Shown: one piece after another, positions 9,857 to 18,116 of the stretch
Layout of the letters: each line of letters opens with the position of its first letter
Position numbering within the stretch: the stretch's first letter is position 1
Assembly: GCA_013361095.1 (NCBI GenBank)
Contig: JAATWA010000006.1
Span: forward strand, 1 to 64,000
DNA: 64,000 nt
Direction: 5' to 3'
Source: Pseudanabaena biceps
GTDB lineage: Bacteria > Cyanobacteriota > Cyanobacteriia > Pseudanabaenales > Pseudanabaenaceae
The notes under the pieces: model-generated
Database searches by the model: none
What the model saw: the letters and a program-made list of their open reading frames with translations, nothing else
Told to the model about the DNA's origin: nothing
Program-made: the position numbers and the translations under genes

Positions 9857-10921
9857 ATGGCACAAGTAAAGCCGATTAAACGACTCTCGATCCTCGATCG
9901 CTTTTTGACATTGTGGATCTTCCTTGCAATGGCTGTAGGCGTGGCAATCGGCTCGCTTTTTCCTACGGTTGGTGCAGTAATCGATCGATTTCAAGTTGGA
10001 ACGACTAATATTCCAATCGCGATCGGCTTGATTTTAATGATGTATCCACCTCTCGCTAAAGTGCGTTACGAAGAATTAGGCGATGTTTTCCATAATGGCA
10101 AAATTCTGGCTCTATCCCTAGTTCAGAACTGGGTGATTGGACCTGTATTGATGTTTTTCTTGGCGATCGTCTTTTTCCGAGACTCTCCAGAATACATGGT
10201 GGGGCTAATTTTGATTGGCTTAGCGCGCTGCATTGCAATGGTAGTGATATGGAGCGATCTCGCTAAGGGTAATACCGAATATACGGCAGGGCTAGTTGCT
10301 TTTAATAGCATCTTCCAAGTTGTTTTCTATAGCCTTTACGCTTGGGTATTCATCACTGTGCTACCTCCACTATTTGGGTTAAAAAGCAGTGTAGTGAACG
10401 TAAGCATGGCAGAGATAGGACAAAGCGTGTTTATTTATCTTGGCATTCCATTTCTAGCAGGATTTTTTACGCGCTTTTTCCTAGTCAAAGCTAAAGGAAA
10501 GAATTGGTATCACTCGGTATTCATTCCAAAAATTAGCCCGATCACCTTAATTTCTCTGCTATTTACAATCTTGGTGATGTTTAGTCTCAAAGGCAGTGTT
10601 ATTGTCAAAATCCCCTTTGATGTCGTGCGAATTGCCATTCCTATGTTGATTTATTTCATCATCATGTTTGTCATTTCCTTTTATATGGCATGGCTAATCA
10701 AGGCAGATTATGACAAAGCCGCAAGCGTTGCCTTTACCGCCGCAGGTAATAATTTTGAACTAGCGATCGCTGTTGCTATTGGGGTATTTGGGATTAATTC
10801 TGGTGTAGCTTTTGTGGCAGTCGTTGGACCGCTTATTGAAGTCCCAGTCTTAATCAGCCTCGTAAATCTAGCTTTTTGGTTCAAGCGCCATTACTTTCTC
10901 TCTCCTACAAATAACGCCTAA
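9857..10921 (+). CDS. acr3: ACR3 family arsenite efflux transporter
   Basis: Membrane protein of 354 residues with about ten hydrophobic segments, matching the usual ACR3 length. It exports As(III) (and sometimes Sb(III)) across the plasma membrane. The conserved cysteine lies in GLARCIAMVVIW (C125), in the segment where ACR3 proteins need a thiol. The conserved acidic residue is E301 in AAGNNFELAIAVAIGVFG. It starts with ATG 9857 after AAGAGATAG. It is followed at 37 bp by the first arsenate reductase on the same strand, so arsenate reduced in the cell can be exported. Regulation by the divergent ArsR is likely. Confidence 0.93.
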   Translation: MAQVKPIKRLSILDRFLTLWIFLAMAVGVAIGSLFPTVGAVIDRFQVGTTNIPIAIGLILMMYPPLAKVRYEELGDVFHNGKILALSLVQNWVIGPVLMFFLAIVFFRDSPEYMVGLILIGLARCIAMVVIWSDLAKGNTEYTAGLVAFNSIFQVVFYSLYAWVFITVLPPLFGLKSSVVNVSMAEIGQSVFIYLGIPFLAGFFTRFFLVKAKGKNWYHSVFIPKISPITLISLLFTILVMFSLKGSVIVKIPFDVVRIAIPMLIYFIIMFVISFYMAWLIKADYDKAASVAFTAAGNNFELAIAVAIGVFGINSGVAFVAVVGPLIEVPVLISLVNLAFWFKRHYFLSPTNNA

Positions 10922-10958
10922 ATCACTCTAAAAAAACCTACACAAAAGTTACAAAACT

Positions 10959-11355
10959 ATGAAACGAGTCATGTTTGTCTGTAATAAAAATTCAGCCCGA
11001 TCTCAAATGGCAGAGGGGTTCGCCAGAACTTTCGGTGCTGGTAGAATTGAAGTTGCTAGTACTGGTTTAGAAGCAAGTTTTGTTCGTCCTGAGGCAATTG
11101 CTACTATGCAAGAAATTGGTATAGATATTAGCAATCAGACTTCAAAGGCTATCTAAAGATTTCGAGCCAGATAGCTTTGATGTGGTGATTTCGCTCTGTG
11201 GTTGTGGAGCACATTTACCGCCTAGATGGCAAGTTGAAAGAAGATTTGAAGACTGGCTACTAGACGATCCTGCCGAACAGCCTGAAATTTTCCCCAGGGT
11301 GCGTGATGAACTTAAGGAAAGAATAACGAATTTGATTGCGTCGCTTGATTCATAA
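10959..11355 (+). pseudogene. arsC: Thioredoxin-type (LMW-PTP fold) arsenate reductase, frameshifted
   Basis: The first 65 residues carry the phosphatase-like loop FVCNKNSARSQMAEG with the nucleophilic C8. The frame stops at 11156. A +1 shift at about 11151 restores SKDFEPDSFDVVISLCGCG to a natural end at 11355, giving 131 residues, the normal length. The distal pair in SLCGCG matches the resolving cysteines of Synechocystis-type ArsC. The position equivalent to its second loop cysteine is alanine here. One extra base inactivates the gene unless it is a sequencing error. Reaction: As(V) to As(III). Confidence 0.85.
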
Positions 11356-11426
11356 AAGAATCACCTCCAGAGGAGTCGATGTTTTGCGTGCGCTTTCAGA
11401 TGTTCTAAAAAACAAATACGAAAATA

Positions 11427-11849
11427 ATGACAATTGTAATCCACCACAACCCAGAATGTGGCACATCTCGAAATGTTCTTAAAGTGATTGAAGCATCTGG
11501 GTATATTCCAGTTGTAATTGAATATCTGAAAGAGGGTTGGACTAAGCCTCAGTTGTTAGCACTTTTTGCTGCTGCTGATTTAACTCCTCGTTCCGCTCTA
11601 CGAGAAACTAAGTCGCCTGCTAAAGACCTTGGACTTCTTGAAGACAATGTTAGTGATGAGGTGATTCTTGATGCAATGCTTAAGTACCCCGTGTTAGTAA
11701 ACAGACCTATTGTCTGCACTGCAAAGGGGGTCAAACTTTGTCGTCCTAGTGATACCGTTCTTGATATTTTAGAACGGTATCCACTAGGTCCTTTTTTCAA
11801 GGAAGATGGTAGCTTAATGATTGATAAAGATGGCAAGAGAGTTTTCTGA
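11427..11849 (+). CDS. arsC: Glutaredoxin-type arsenate reductase
   Basis: A 140-residue member of the E. coli plasmid-type ArsC family (ArsC/Spx fold), which reduces arsenate to arsenite with glutathione and glutaredoxin. The active-site motif is HHNPECGTSRNVL with C11; the basic residues in LRETKSPAKDL (about 58-68) and NRPIVCTAKGVKLCRPSD (92-109) are the anion-binding arginine region. The C-terminal extension to 140 residues is normal. It lies in the acr3-arsC-arsC-arsH run, six bases before arsH, so it is almost certainly co-transcribed. With the other arsC frameshifted, this is the only intact reductase here. Confidence 0.92.
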   Translation: MTIVIHHNPECGTSRNVLKVIEASGYIPVVIEYLKEGWTKPQLLALFAAADLTPRSALRETKSPAKDLGLLEDNVSDEVILDAMLKYPVLVNRPIVCTAKGVKLCRPSDTVLDILERYPLGPFFKEDGSLMIDKDGKRVF

Positions 11850-11855
11850 GTAACT

Positions 11856-12494
11856 ATGAGTTTCAGTCATCCCCCACGAATTCTTTTCTTATATGGCTCT
11901 CTAAGAGAACGCTCCTATAGTCGTTTGTTAGCAGAGGAGGCTGCACGCATTATTCAAGGATTTGGTGCCGAAGTAAAATTCTTTAATCCACAAGGATTGC
12001 CTATCTATGGAGCGGAGCCTGATAGTCATTCTAAAGTTCAAGAAATCCGGGAACTATCCTTATGGTCGGAAGGGCAGGTATGGTCTAGTCCAGAATTGCA
12101 TGGTAATTTTTCGGGGCTAATAAAAACTCAAATTGATTGGATTCCTCTAAATATGGGTTCTGTCCGTCCAACTCAGGGTAAGACCTTAGCCGTAATGCAA
12201 GTCTCTGGCGGATCGCAGTCTTTCAATGCTGTTAACTCGCTGCGGATTTTGGGGCGATGGATGCGAATGTTTACAATCCCCAACCAGTCTTCGGTTCCCA
12301 AAGCTTATCAAGAATTTAATGAAGACGGAAGTATGAAAGAGTCAGCTTATCGCGATCGTGTTGTGGATGTTATGGAAGAACTTTATCGGTTTACAATCTT
12401 ATTACGCGAACGGGTAGACGAGCTTACTGACCGCTATAGTGAACGCAAGATTACTAATCTCCGAAATCACGAAGAAGAAGCAAAAATACTTTGA
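11856..12494 (+). CDS. arsH: ArsH NADPH-dependent flavoprotein
   Basis: 212 residues of the NADPH-FMN reductase (flavodoxin-like) fold. The FMN-binding loop is LFLYGSLRERSYSRLL (about 9-24). The ArsH hallmarks WSSPELHGNFSG (76-87) and SVRPTQGKTLAVMQVSGGSQ (102-121) are present. ArsH proteins oxidise trivalent organoarsenicals and reduce azo dyes or quinones. It is the last gene of the arsenic operon, with only six bases to arsC. The downstream region is taken over by IS256 sequences 43 bp later, so an operon terminator has probably been lost. Confidence 0.92.
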   Translation: MSFSHPPRILFLYGSLRERSYSRLLAEEAARIIQGFGAEVKFFNPQGLPIYGAEPDSHSKVQEIRELSLWSEGQVWSSPELHGNFSGLIKTQIDWIPLNMGSVRPTQGKTLAVMQVSGGSQSFNAVNSLRILGRWMRMFTIPNQSSVPKAYQEFNEDGSMKESAYRDRVVDVMEELYRFTILLRERVDELTDRYSERKITNLRNHEEEAKIL

Positions 12495-12631
12495 GTTAGC
12501 AATTGCAGTCCTGAACGATTACTATTGCAGTTGGCTAGAGACTGTCAAGTAAAATGTGTAAAGTCTAGAAGCTAGACGTGGAGACGATCCTCAAAGAAGA
12601 TCGCAAAGCGATTCAATGCGGGCTTCCAATC

Positions 12632-13960
12632 GAGAGTGTACAGTAAATTGTGTAAAGTCTGGGAAGTATACAGAGAGATAATCTAGACACACAATTACTA
12701 ACGCCAAACCAGATGAATATACGCAAAGAATTGCTAGATGAATTGCTACAAGAATGTAAAACTCCACCCGACCTATTCGGAGAAGGAGGCATCCTAAAAC
12801 AACTAACCACCGCGTTGGTGGAAAGAGCATTAGAAGCAGAACTATCGACTCATCTAGGCTACGGCAAGCACGAACGCAGACCAGAAGGGCAAAGCAACAG
12901 TCGCAACGGCTACAGCCAGAAAACAGTGCAAGGGGACTTCGGCATAGCGGAAATCGCCATCCCCCGCGATCGTCAAGGAGAGTTTGAACCGCAGATGGTG
13001 AAGAAAGGACAAAGCCGATTGTCAGGACTAGACGAAAAGATCATCTCCTTGTATGCCAGAGGCATGAGTGTCAGGGATACCCAAGCCCAGTTGCAAGAAA
13101 TGTATGGTGTCGAAGTATCACCAACGCTTATTTCCAATGTGACTGATGCGGTAATTGATGAGGTGAAGCAATGGCAAAATCGCCCTCTAGATGCAGTTTA
13201 CCCGATCGTATTTCTGGACTGTCTAGTCATCAAAGTCCGAGACAATGGTCAGGTAATCAATAAATCCCTGTACTTTGCACTGGCGGTGAATATGGACGGG
13301 TACAAGGAATTATTGGGGATGTGGATTTCACGATTGGGAAGGTGCGAAATTCTGGTTGTCAGTACTCATCGAAATTCACAACCGTGGGGTCAAAGACATT
13401 TTGATTGCCTGTGTCGATGGCTTGACTGGTTTTCCCAATGCCATTGAAACGGTATTTCCTAAAACTCAGGTGCAGTTGTGCATTGTCCACATGGTCAGAA
13501 ACTCAGTGGCTTTTGTGCCTTGGCAGCAAAGCAAGCAAGTCTGTGCTGACCTCAAGGCGATTTATGGTGCTGCGACCGAATCGGAGGCAGAGTTTAATCT
13601 CGAACTCTTTGCCGAAAAATGGGACAAGCAATATCCGTCGATCTCCAAGTCTTGGCGCAGTCATTGGGCGAGTATTATCCCCTTCTTTGCTTTCCCGCCT
13701 GAGATTCGCAGGGCAATTTATACCACCAATGCGATTGAGTCAATGAATAGCAGTTTGCGGAAGGTGATTAAATCTCAACAGATTTTTCCATCTGATGAGG
13801 CTGCTTTCAAGCTGGTTTATTTGGCGATACGGAATATATCGAAGAAGTGGACGATGCCCATTCGCGATTGGAAACCTGCCCTGAATCGCTTTGCGATCCT
13901 CTTTGAGGATCGTCTCCATGTCTAGCTTCTACAACTTTACACATTTTACTTGACAGTCTC
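12632..13960 (+). mobile_element. IS256 family element A, 1329 bp
   Basis: Complete element with imperfect inverted ends (GAGAGTGTACAGTAAATTGT left; right end complementary to GAGACTGTCAAGTAAAATGT) and an 8-bp target duplication TTCCAATC. The target is a sister IS256, 94 bp from that element's right end. Confidence 0.9.
12713..13925 (+). pseudogene. IS256 family (Mutator-like) transposase, +1 frameshift
   Basis: Two overlapping frames (12713-13447 and 13356-13925) cover a normal 403-residue transposase. The N-terminal part includes GYGKHERRPEGQSNSRNGY, the first catalytic region YPIVFLDCLVIKVRDNG, then ILIACVDGLTGFPNAIETVFP and the C-terminal TTNAIESMNSSLRKV. The shift sits at WIS-CGA: deleting one C restores WISDWEGAKFWLSVL, the family consensus. 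The same extra base occurs in copies X and C, so it is an inherited state: a dead lineage, or a +1 recoding signal at a CGA codon. Confidence 0.85.
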
Positions 13961-15121
13961 TTCCAATCACGAATTGGCATCGTCCACTTCTTCGATATAT
14001 TCCGTATCGCCAAATAAACCAGCTTGAAAGCAGCCTCATCAGATGGAAAAATCTGTTGAGATTTAATCACCTTCCGCAAACTGCTATTCATTGACTCAAT
14101 CGCATTGGTGGTATAAATTGCCCTGCGAATCTCAGGCGGGAAAGCAAAGAAGGGGATAATACTCGCCCAATGACTGCGCCAAGACTTGGAGATCGACGGA
14201 TATTGCTTGTCCCATTTTTCGGCAAAGAGTTCGAGATTAAACTCTGCCTCCGATTCGGTCGCAGCACCATAAATCGCCTTGAGGTCAGCACAGACTTGCT
14301 TGCTTTGCTGCCAAGGCACAAAAGCCACTGAGTTTCTGACCATGTGGACAATGCACAACTGCACCTGAGTTTTAGGAAATACCGTTTCAATGGCATTGGG
14401 AAAACCAGTCAAGCCATCGACACAGGCAATCAAAATGTCTTTGACCCCACGGTTGTGAATTTCGATGAGTACTGACAACCAGAATTTCGCACCTTCCCAA
14501 TCGTGAAATCCACATCCCCAATAATTCCTTGTACCCGTCCATATTCACCGCCAGTGCAAAGTACAGGGATTTATTGATTACCTGACCATTGTCTCGGACT
14601 TTGATGACTAGACAGTCCAGAAATACGATCGGGTAAACTGCATCTAGAGGGCGATTTTGCCATTGCTTCACCTCATCAATTACCGCATCAGTCACATTGG
14701 AAATAAGCGTTGGTGATACTTCGACACCATACATTTCTTGCAACTGGGCTTGGGTATCCCTGACACTCATGCCTCTGGCATACAAGGAGATGATCTTTTC
14801 GTCTAGTCCTGACAATCGGCTTTGTCCTTTCTTCACCATCTGCGGTTCAAACTCTCCTTGGCGATCGCGGGGGATGGCGATTTCCGCTATGCCGAAGTCC
14901 CCTTGCACTGTTTTCTGGCTGTAGCCGTTGCGACTGTTGCTTTGCCCTTCTGGTCTGCGTTCGTGCTTGCCGTAGCCTAGATGAGTCGATAGTTCTGCTT
15001 CTAATGCTCTTTCCACCAACGCGGTGGTTAGTTGTTTTAGGATGCCTCCTTCTCCGAATAGGTCGGGTGGAGTTTTACATTCTTGTAGCAATTCATCTAG
15101 CAATTCTTTGCGTATATTCAT
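13961..15121 (-). pseudogene. IS256 family transposase of element X, truncated
   Basis: Minus-strand twin of the element A transposase, starting at 15121. It carries the same +1 shift (frames 15121-14387 and 14478 onward). Element A cuts it at KWTMPIRDWK, so the last 25 or so residues now lie on the far side at 12538-12631. Near-identity with copy A indicates a recent common source. Confidence 0.85.
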
Positions 15122-15202
15122 CTGGTTTGGCGTTAGTAATTGTGTATCTAGATTATCTCTCTGTATACTTCCTAGACTTTACACAATTTACTGTACACTC
15201 TC

Positions 15203-15296
15203 GATTGGAAGCCCGCATTGAATCGCTTTGCGATCCTCTTTGAGGATCGTCTCCACATCTAGCTTCTACACTTTACACATTTTACTTGACAGTCTC
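15203..15296 (+). mobile_element. 94-bp IS256 right-end fragment
   Basis: Starts GATTGGAAGCCCGC and ends with the IS256 right inverted repeat at 15296. It is the same 94 bp as the tip of element X, cut at the same point, which implies that X lies at the same target position inside this third copy. The rest of the third copy is absent from the other side of X. The fragment is fused to an IS5-type remnant at 15297. Confidence 0.8.
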
Positions 15297-16262
15297 TCAG
15301 GATAATGTCCAAAGCGAGATTTAAACAATTCTACTTGCTGCTGCAAATCCCCCGATTCATTGAAGTTATTCCAACTGAGATGGTCGAGAAAAGCATGACC
15401 ATCCACACAACTAACCGAGAGTTTAGCGCCAAACTCCACGGGTGTTCCTGACTTACCGCTGACGATTGGACGCACATGAGGTTGAGTAATGCTGACGATG
15501 CGGTCGTCTATACGATGACAACCTTGCTCGTACATCAATTGTTGTTGCCGATATACTTCACTGACGACCAGCAAGTTCCAATAGAGATTCTTCTTCAATT
15601 CTGATAGCTTTGCCCCTGCGGCAATTAGGGTATCAATATGGGCAAGATTGCGACGGACATAACCCAACTGTTGGCGCATTGCTTTGCGAATCTTTTTAGA
15701 ATTGGGTTTGCGTTGTTTGACAATTTGGAGATAAGCTGTCCTTGCTTCACGGCGATAGGTGCGTGGTTTCTTCGGTAATTGTTCTTTCACTTGTTGGTAA
15801 AGAGCATCAATCACAATTTCCGTTTGTTCCCTTGTTTCGTTCAACAGTTTAATGTCAGTGGGATAACGGATGTCGGAGAATCGAGACTGTTGCATCTAGC
15901 AGCAATTTTCCTTGGTTTGCTGTTTCTGTTTCTTTCTGTTCCTTTTCTATCTTCTTTTCTTCTAACTTCTCTTTCTTATCCTGCTTTTCTTCTATCTCTT
16001 TTTGTCCCGATTCTTTTGGAGGATTTACAATCCGTTCGTTGATTCTTCCCACGATCTCTAGATTCAATCGTTTGCGGAAATGCACCATCATACTTGCTTC
16101 AAATGGTGCTTTGTCGCTGTACTCTGATAAGCCTAGGAAGTATTGTAAATATGGATTCTCGCGGATCTGTTCCACTGTCTCTTCGTCGCTTGTTCCTAGC
16201 TTCTCTTTGATTATCAGCGCCCCAAGGGCTATCCGAAATGCCGCCACTAATTGATAAAAACA
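15297..16262 (-). pseudogene. IS5-type (DUF772) transposase remnant, N-terminal and central part
   Basis: Two minus-strand frames with overlapping ends. The first covers FRIALGALIIKEKLGTSDEE, NPYLQYFLGLSEY and HFRKRL, the DUF772 N-terminal domain of IS5-like transposases, followed by a Lys/Glu-rich linker. The second covers SRFSDIRYPTDIKLLNETRE to FGHYPE with the central DDE part. A frame change lies near 15880. The beginning of the protein is missing, and the C-terminal third is replaced by the IS256 fragment. The missing C-terminal part is represented by the remnants at 21987-22470 and 46026-46709. Confidence 0.75.
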
Positions 16263-16345
16263 GAAAACCCATACCAGCATTTTTTATAACCAATGCTTGT
16301 TATTTACTCCCCAACAAATGTGAAACATTACCGCTGAGAATCTAC
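16263..16345. repeat. Half of a dispersed repeat also found at 43224-43330
   Basis: About 80 bp matching the right part of the 43.2-kb repeat (shared blocks ATACCAGCATTTTTTATA and CCAACAAATGTGAAACATTA). Its left inverted end is replaced here by the IS5-type remnant. Confidence 0.55.
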
Positions 16346-16402
16346 ATCATACAAAATTGTACGGATTGTTGTCATACCCGATTACGGTAGAGTATAGCTA
16401 TA

Positions 16403-17368
16403 ATGGGCAAGAAAGATTTAGCCAAAAAAATGCAAACCACTAAACTAGGTTCCAATGGACCAACTGTAACAGCGCTGGGTGTGGGAACATGGGCATGGGG
16501 AGACACCCTTTTTTGGGCTTATGGCAAAGATTTTGGAGCAAAGGATGTAGAGGAAGCTTTTCAAGCTTCGATGGATGCAGGAGTCACCTTTTTTGATACT
16601 GCTGAAGTTTATGGTTTAGGGGAATCGGAACGTTTGATTGGTAAGTTTAGTAAGAAAACTTCGCAACCAATCCAAATCGCGACTAAGTATTTCCCACTGC
16701 CTTGGCGTTGGAGTCAATCGTCAATAGTTAATGCTCTGACCTCTAGCCTTGAGCGTTTACAGACTTCACAAATTAGTCTTTATCAAATTCACTGGCCCTT
16801 AGAATTTATACTCAAGACCAAAGACTTTATGGAAGTCTTAGCTAATGAAGTTAAAAAAGGACGCATTCAATCAGTAGGTGTAAGTAATTACTCCGCAGCG
16901 CAGATGACTCTTGCCCATCAGTATCTTTCTGAAAAAGGAATCCCTCTTGCTGTAAATCAAGTTCCCTATTCTCTCCTAAACAAACAAATTGAACAAAATG
17001 GAGTTCTCGAAAAGTCGCAACAATTGGGTGTAACGATTCTCGCCTATAGTCCCCTTGCTCAAGGTTTGCTTACTGGTAAATATACGCCAGAAACCCTGAA
17101 GAAATTACAAGGTGCGCGTCGTATTGATGCTCGATTTAGTCCCCAAGGTTTACAGAAGCTTGAGCCTCTATTCTCAACCTTGAAAGATCTTTCTAAAAAG
17201 TACGATAAAACCTTTGCACAAATTTCTTTGAATTGGTTAATATCTCAAGGAAATGTCATTCCTATCCCTGGGGCGAAGAATGCTAATCAAGCTAAACAAA
17301 ACGCTGGAGCATTAGGTTGGTCTTTAACCAAAGAGGAAATCGAACTACTTCGTCAAAAAAGTAACTAA
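16403..17368 (+). CDS. Aldo/keto reductase
   Basis: 321 residues with the complete aldo-keto reductase tetrad: D65 and Y70 in FFDTAEVYGLGESE, K95 in IATKYFPL and H130 in YQIHWPLE. The NADPH phosphate-binding region near the C-terminus reads IPIPGAKNANQAKQNAGAL. These cytosolic TIM-barrel enzymes reduce carbonyls with NADPH; this one resembles the plant/cyanobacterial pyridoxal-reductase-like and quinone-stress branch, but the substrate is open. ATG 16403 is used; an internal ATG at 16430 (MQTTKLG) is an equally typical start and would drop a lysine-rich leader. It is monocistronic and convergent with the next gene. Confidence 0.88.
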   Translation: MGKKDLAKKMQTTKLGSNGPTVTALGVGTWAWGDTLFWAYGKDFGAKDVEEAFQASMDAGVTFFDTAEVYGLGESERLIGKFSKKTSQPIQIATKYFPLPWRWSQSSIVNALTSSLERLQTSQISLYQIHWPLEFILKTKDFMEVLANEVKKGRIQSVGVSNYSAAQMTLAHQYLSEKGIPLAVNQVPYSLLNKQIEQNGVLEKSQQLGVTILAYSPLAQGLLTGKYTPETLKKLQGARRIDARFSPQGLQKLEPLFSTLKDLSKKYDKTFAQISLNWLISQGNVIPIPGAKNANQAKQNAGALGWSLTKEEIELLRQKSN

Positions 17369-17399
17369 GATTTCTCCATTAGTATATTAGACATGTATT

Positions 17400-18056
17400 T
17401 TAAATAGTGAGAAACAATTCAGAGATCGGGCGATCGCTAATCCCCTCTTTCGTAACAATCTCTACGATTTTATTCTGGGCTGCTGTTTGCAAGAGCGCCT
17501 CCACAGTCACTTGGGCAACCTTAGTACGCGGAATACTGCCTTCAAATAGCTGGTCTGCTCCAGCCATCACCAATCCTCCTTGTTTCTCATAGTTTAGTAA
17601 TCCTCCCGGCCGCACAATCGTGTAAGTCAAACCACTGTTTCGCAAATATTTTTCCGCTTGCTTTTTCCAGAATAGCACCAACCAAAATAGATTTAAAGGG
17701 TGAAGAAATTTAGACACACATAAGGAAGAAACGATCGCAAAATGTTGGACACCTTTTGCCTTAGAAGCATTCACCAAATTCTTGATACCTACATAATCCA
17801 CTAGATAAGGTTCGAGTGCATTGAAGCTTGGTTTTGCTCCTGTAGCACATACCACCACATCACAATCAGCGATCGCATCCTTCAAATAATCAGCAAACAA
17901 AACATCGCCTTGCACTAATTCTGCTTTCGTTGGCAGAATCTGCTTAGCTAGCTCTAAATTACGGACTAAGGCTCTAACAGGTATATTACGTTTAACTAAA
18001 TCCGTTACAATATGGCGACCTGTTTGTCCCGTTGCTCCTGCCACAAATACTTTCAT
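17400..18056 (-). CDS. NAD(P)-binding NmrA/SDR-like protein
   Basis: 218 residues with an N-terminal Rossmann motif VFVAGATGQTGRHIV (about 3-17) and the atypical-SDR layout: KAELVQGDVLFADYL for the second nucleotide contact, VVVCATGAKPSF, and FAIVSSLCVS. The YxxxK catalytic motif is not clean; KKQAEKYLRNSGLTYTIVRPGGL is the family's usual segment. Such proteins act as NAD(P)-dependent reductases or redox sensors in chlorophyll, quinone or stress pathways. Convergent to the aldo-keto reductase with a 31-bp gap. The specific substrate is unknown. Confidence 0.82.
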   Translation of the reverse strand: MKVFVAGATGQTGRHIVTDLVKRNIPVRALVRNLELAKQILPTKAELVQGDVLFADYLKDAIADCDVVVCATGAKPSFNALEPYLVDYVGIKNLVNASKAKGVQHFAIVSSLCVSKFLHPLNLFWLVLFWKKQAEKYLRNSGLTYTIVRPGGLLNYEKQGGLVMAGADQLFEGSIPRTKVAQVTVEALLQTAAQNKIVEIVTKEGISDRPISELFLTI

Positions 18057-18116
18057 AGATAATTCATCTCACAGCCTTCACAATTACTTAAATTTACGCG
18101 AACTCAGGTTAAGCGT

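Larger units (their letters stand above)
12538..15202 (-). mobile_element. IS256 family element X (minus strand), carrying a second IS256
   Basis: The right end lies at 12538 (GAGACTGTCAAGTAAAATGT), the left end at 15202 (complement of GAGAGTGTACAGTAAATTGT). After 94 bp it is interrupted by element A (12632-13960). The 8-bp TTCCAATC is duplicated at 12624-12631 and 13961-13968, so A inserted into X. X itself ends against a 94-bp fragment of a third copy at 15203. The arrangement makes 12538-15296 a nearly perfect large inverted repeat. Confidence 0.88.

Noticed and set aside
12538..15296. Large perfect-looking palindrome as an origin or hairpin telomere
   Set aside because: Fully explained by one IS256 inserted into an oppositely oriented copy with an 8-bp duplication.
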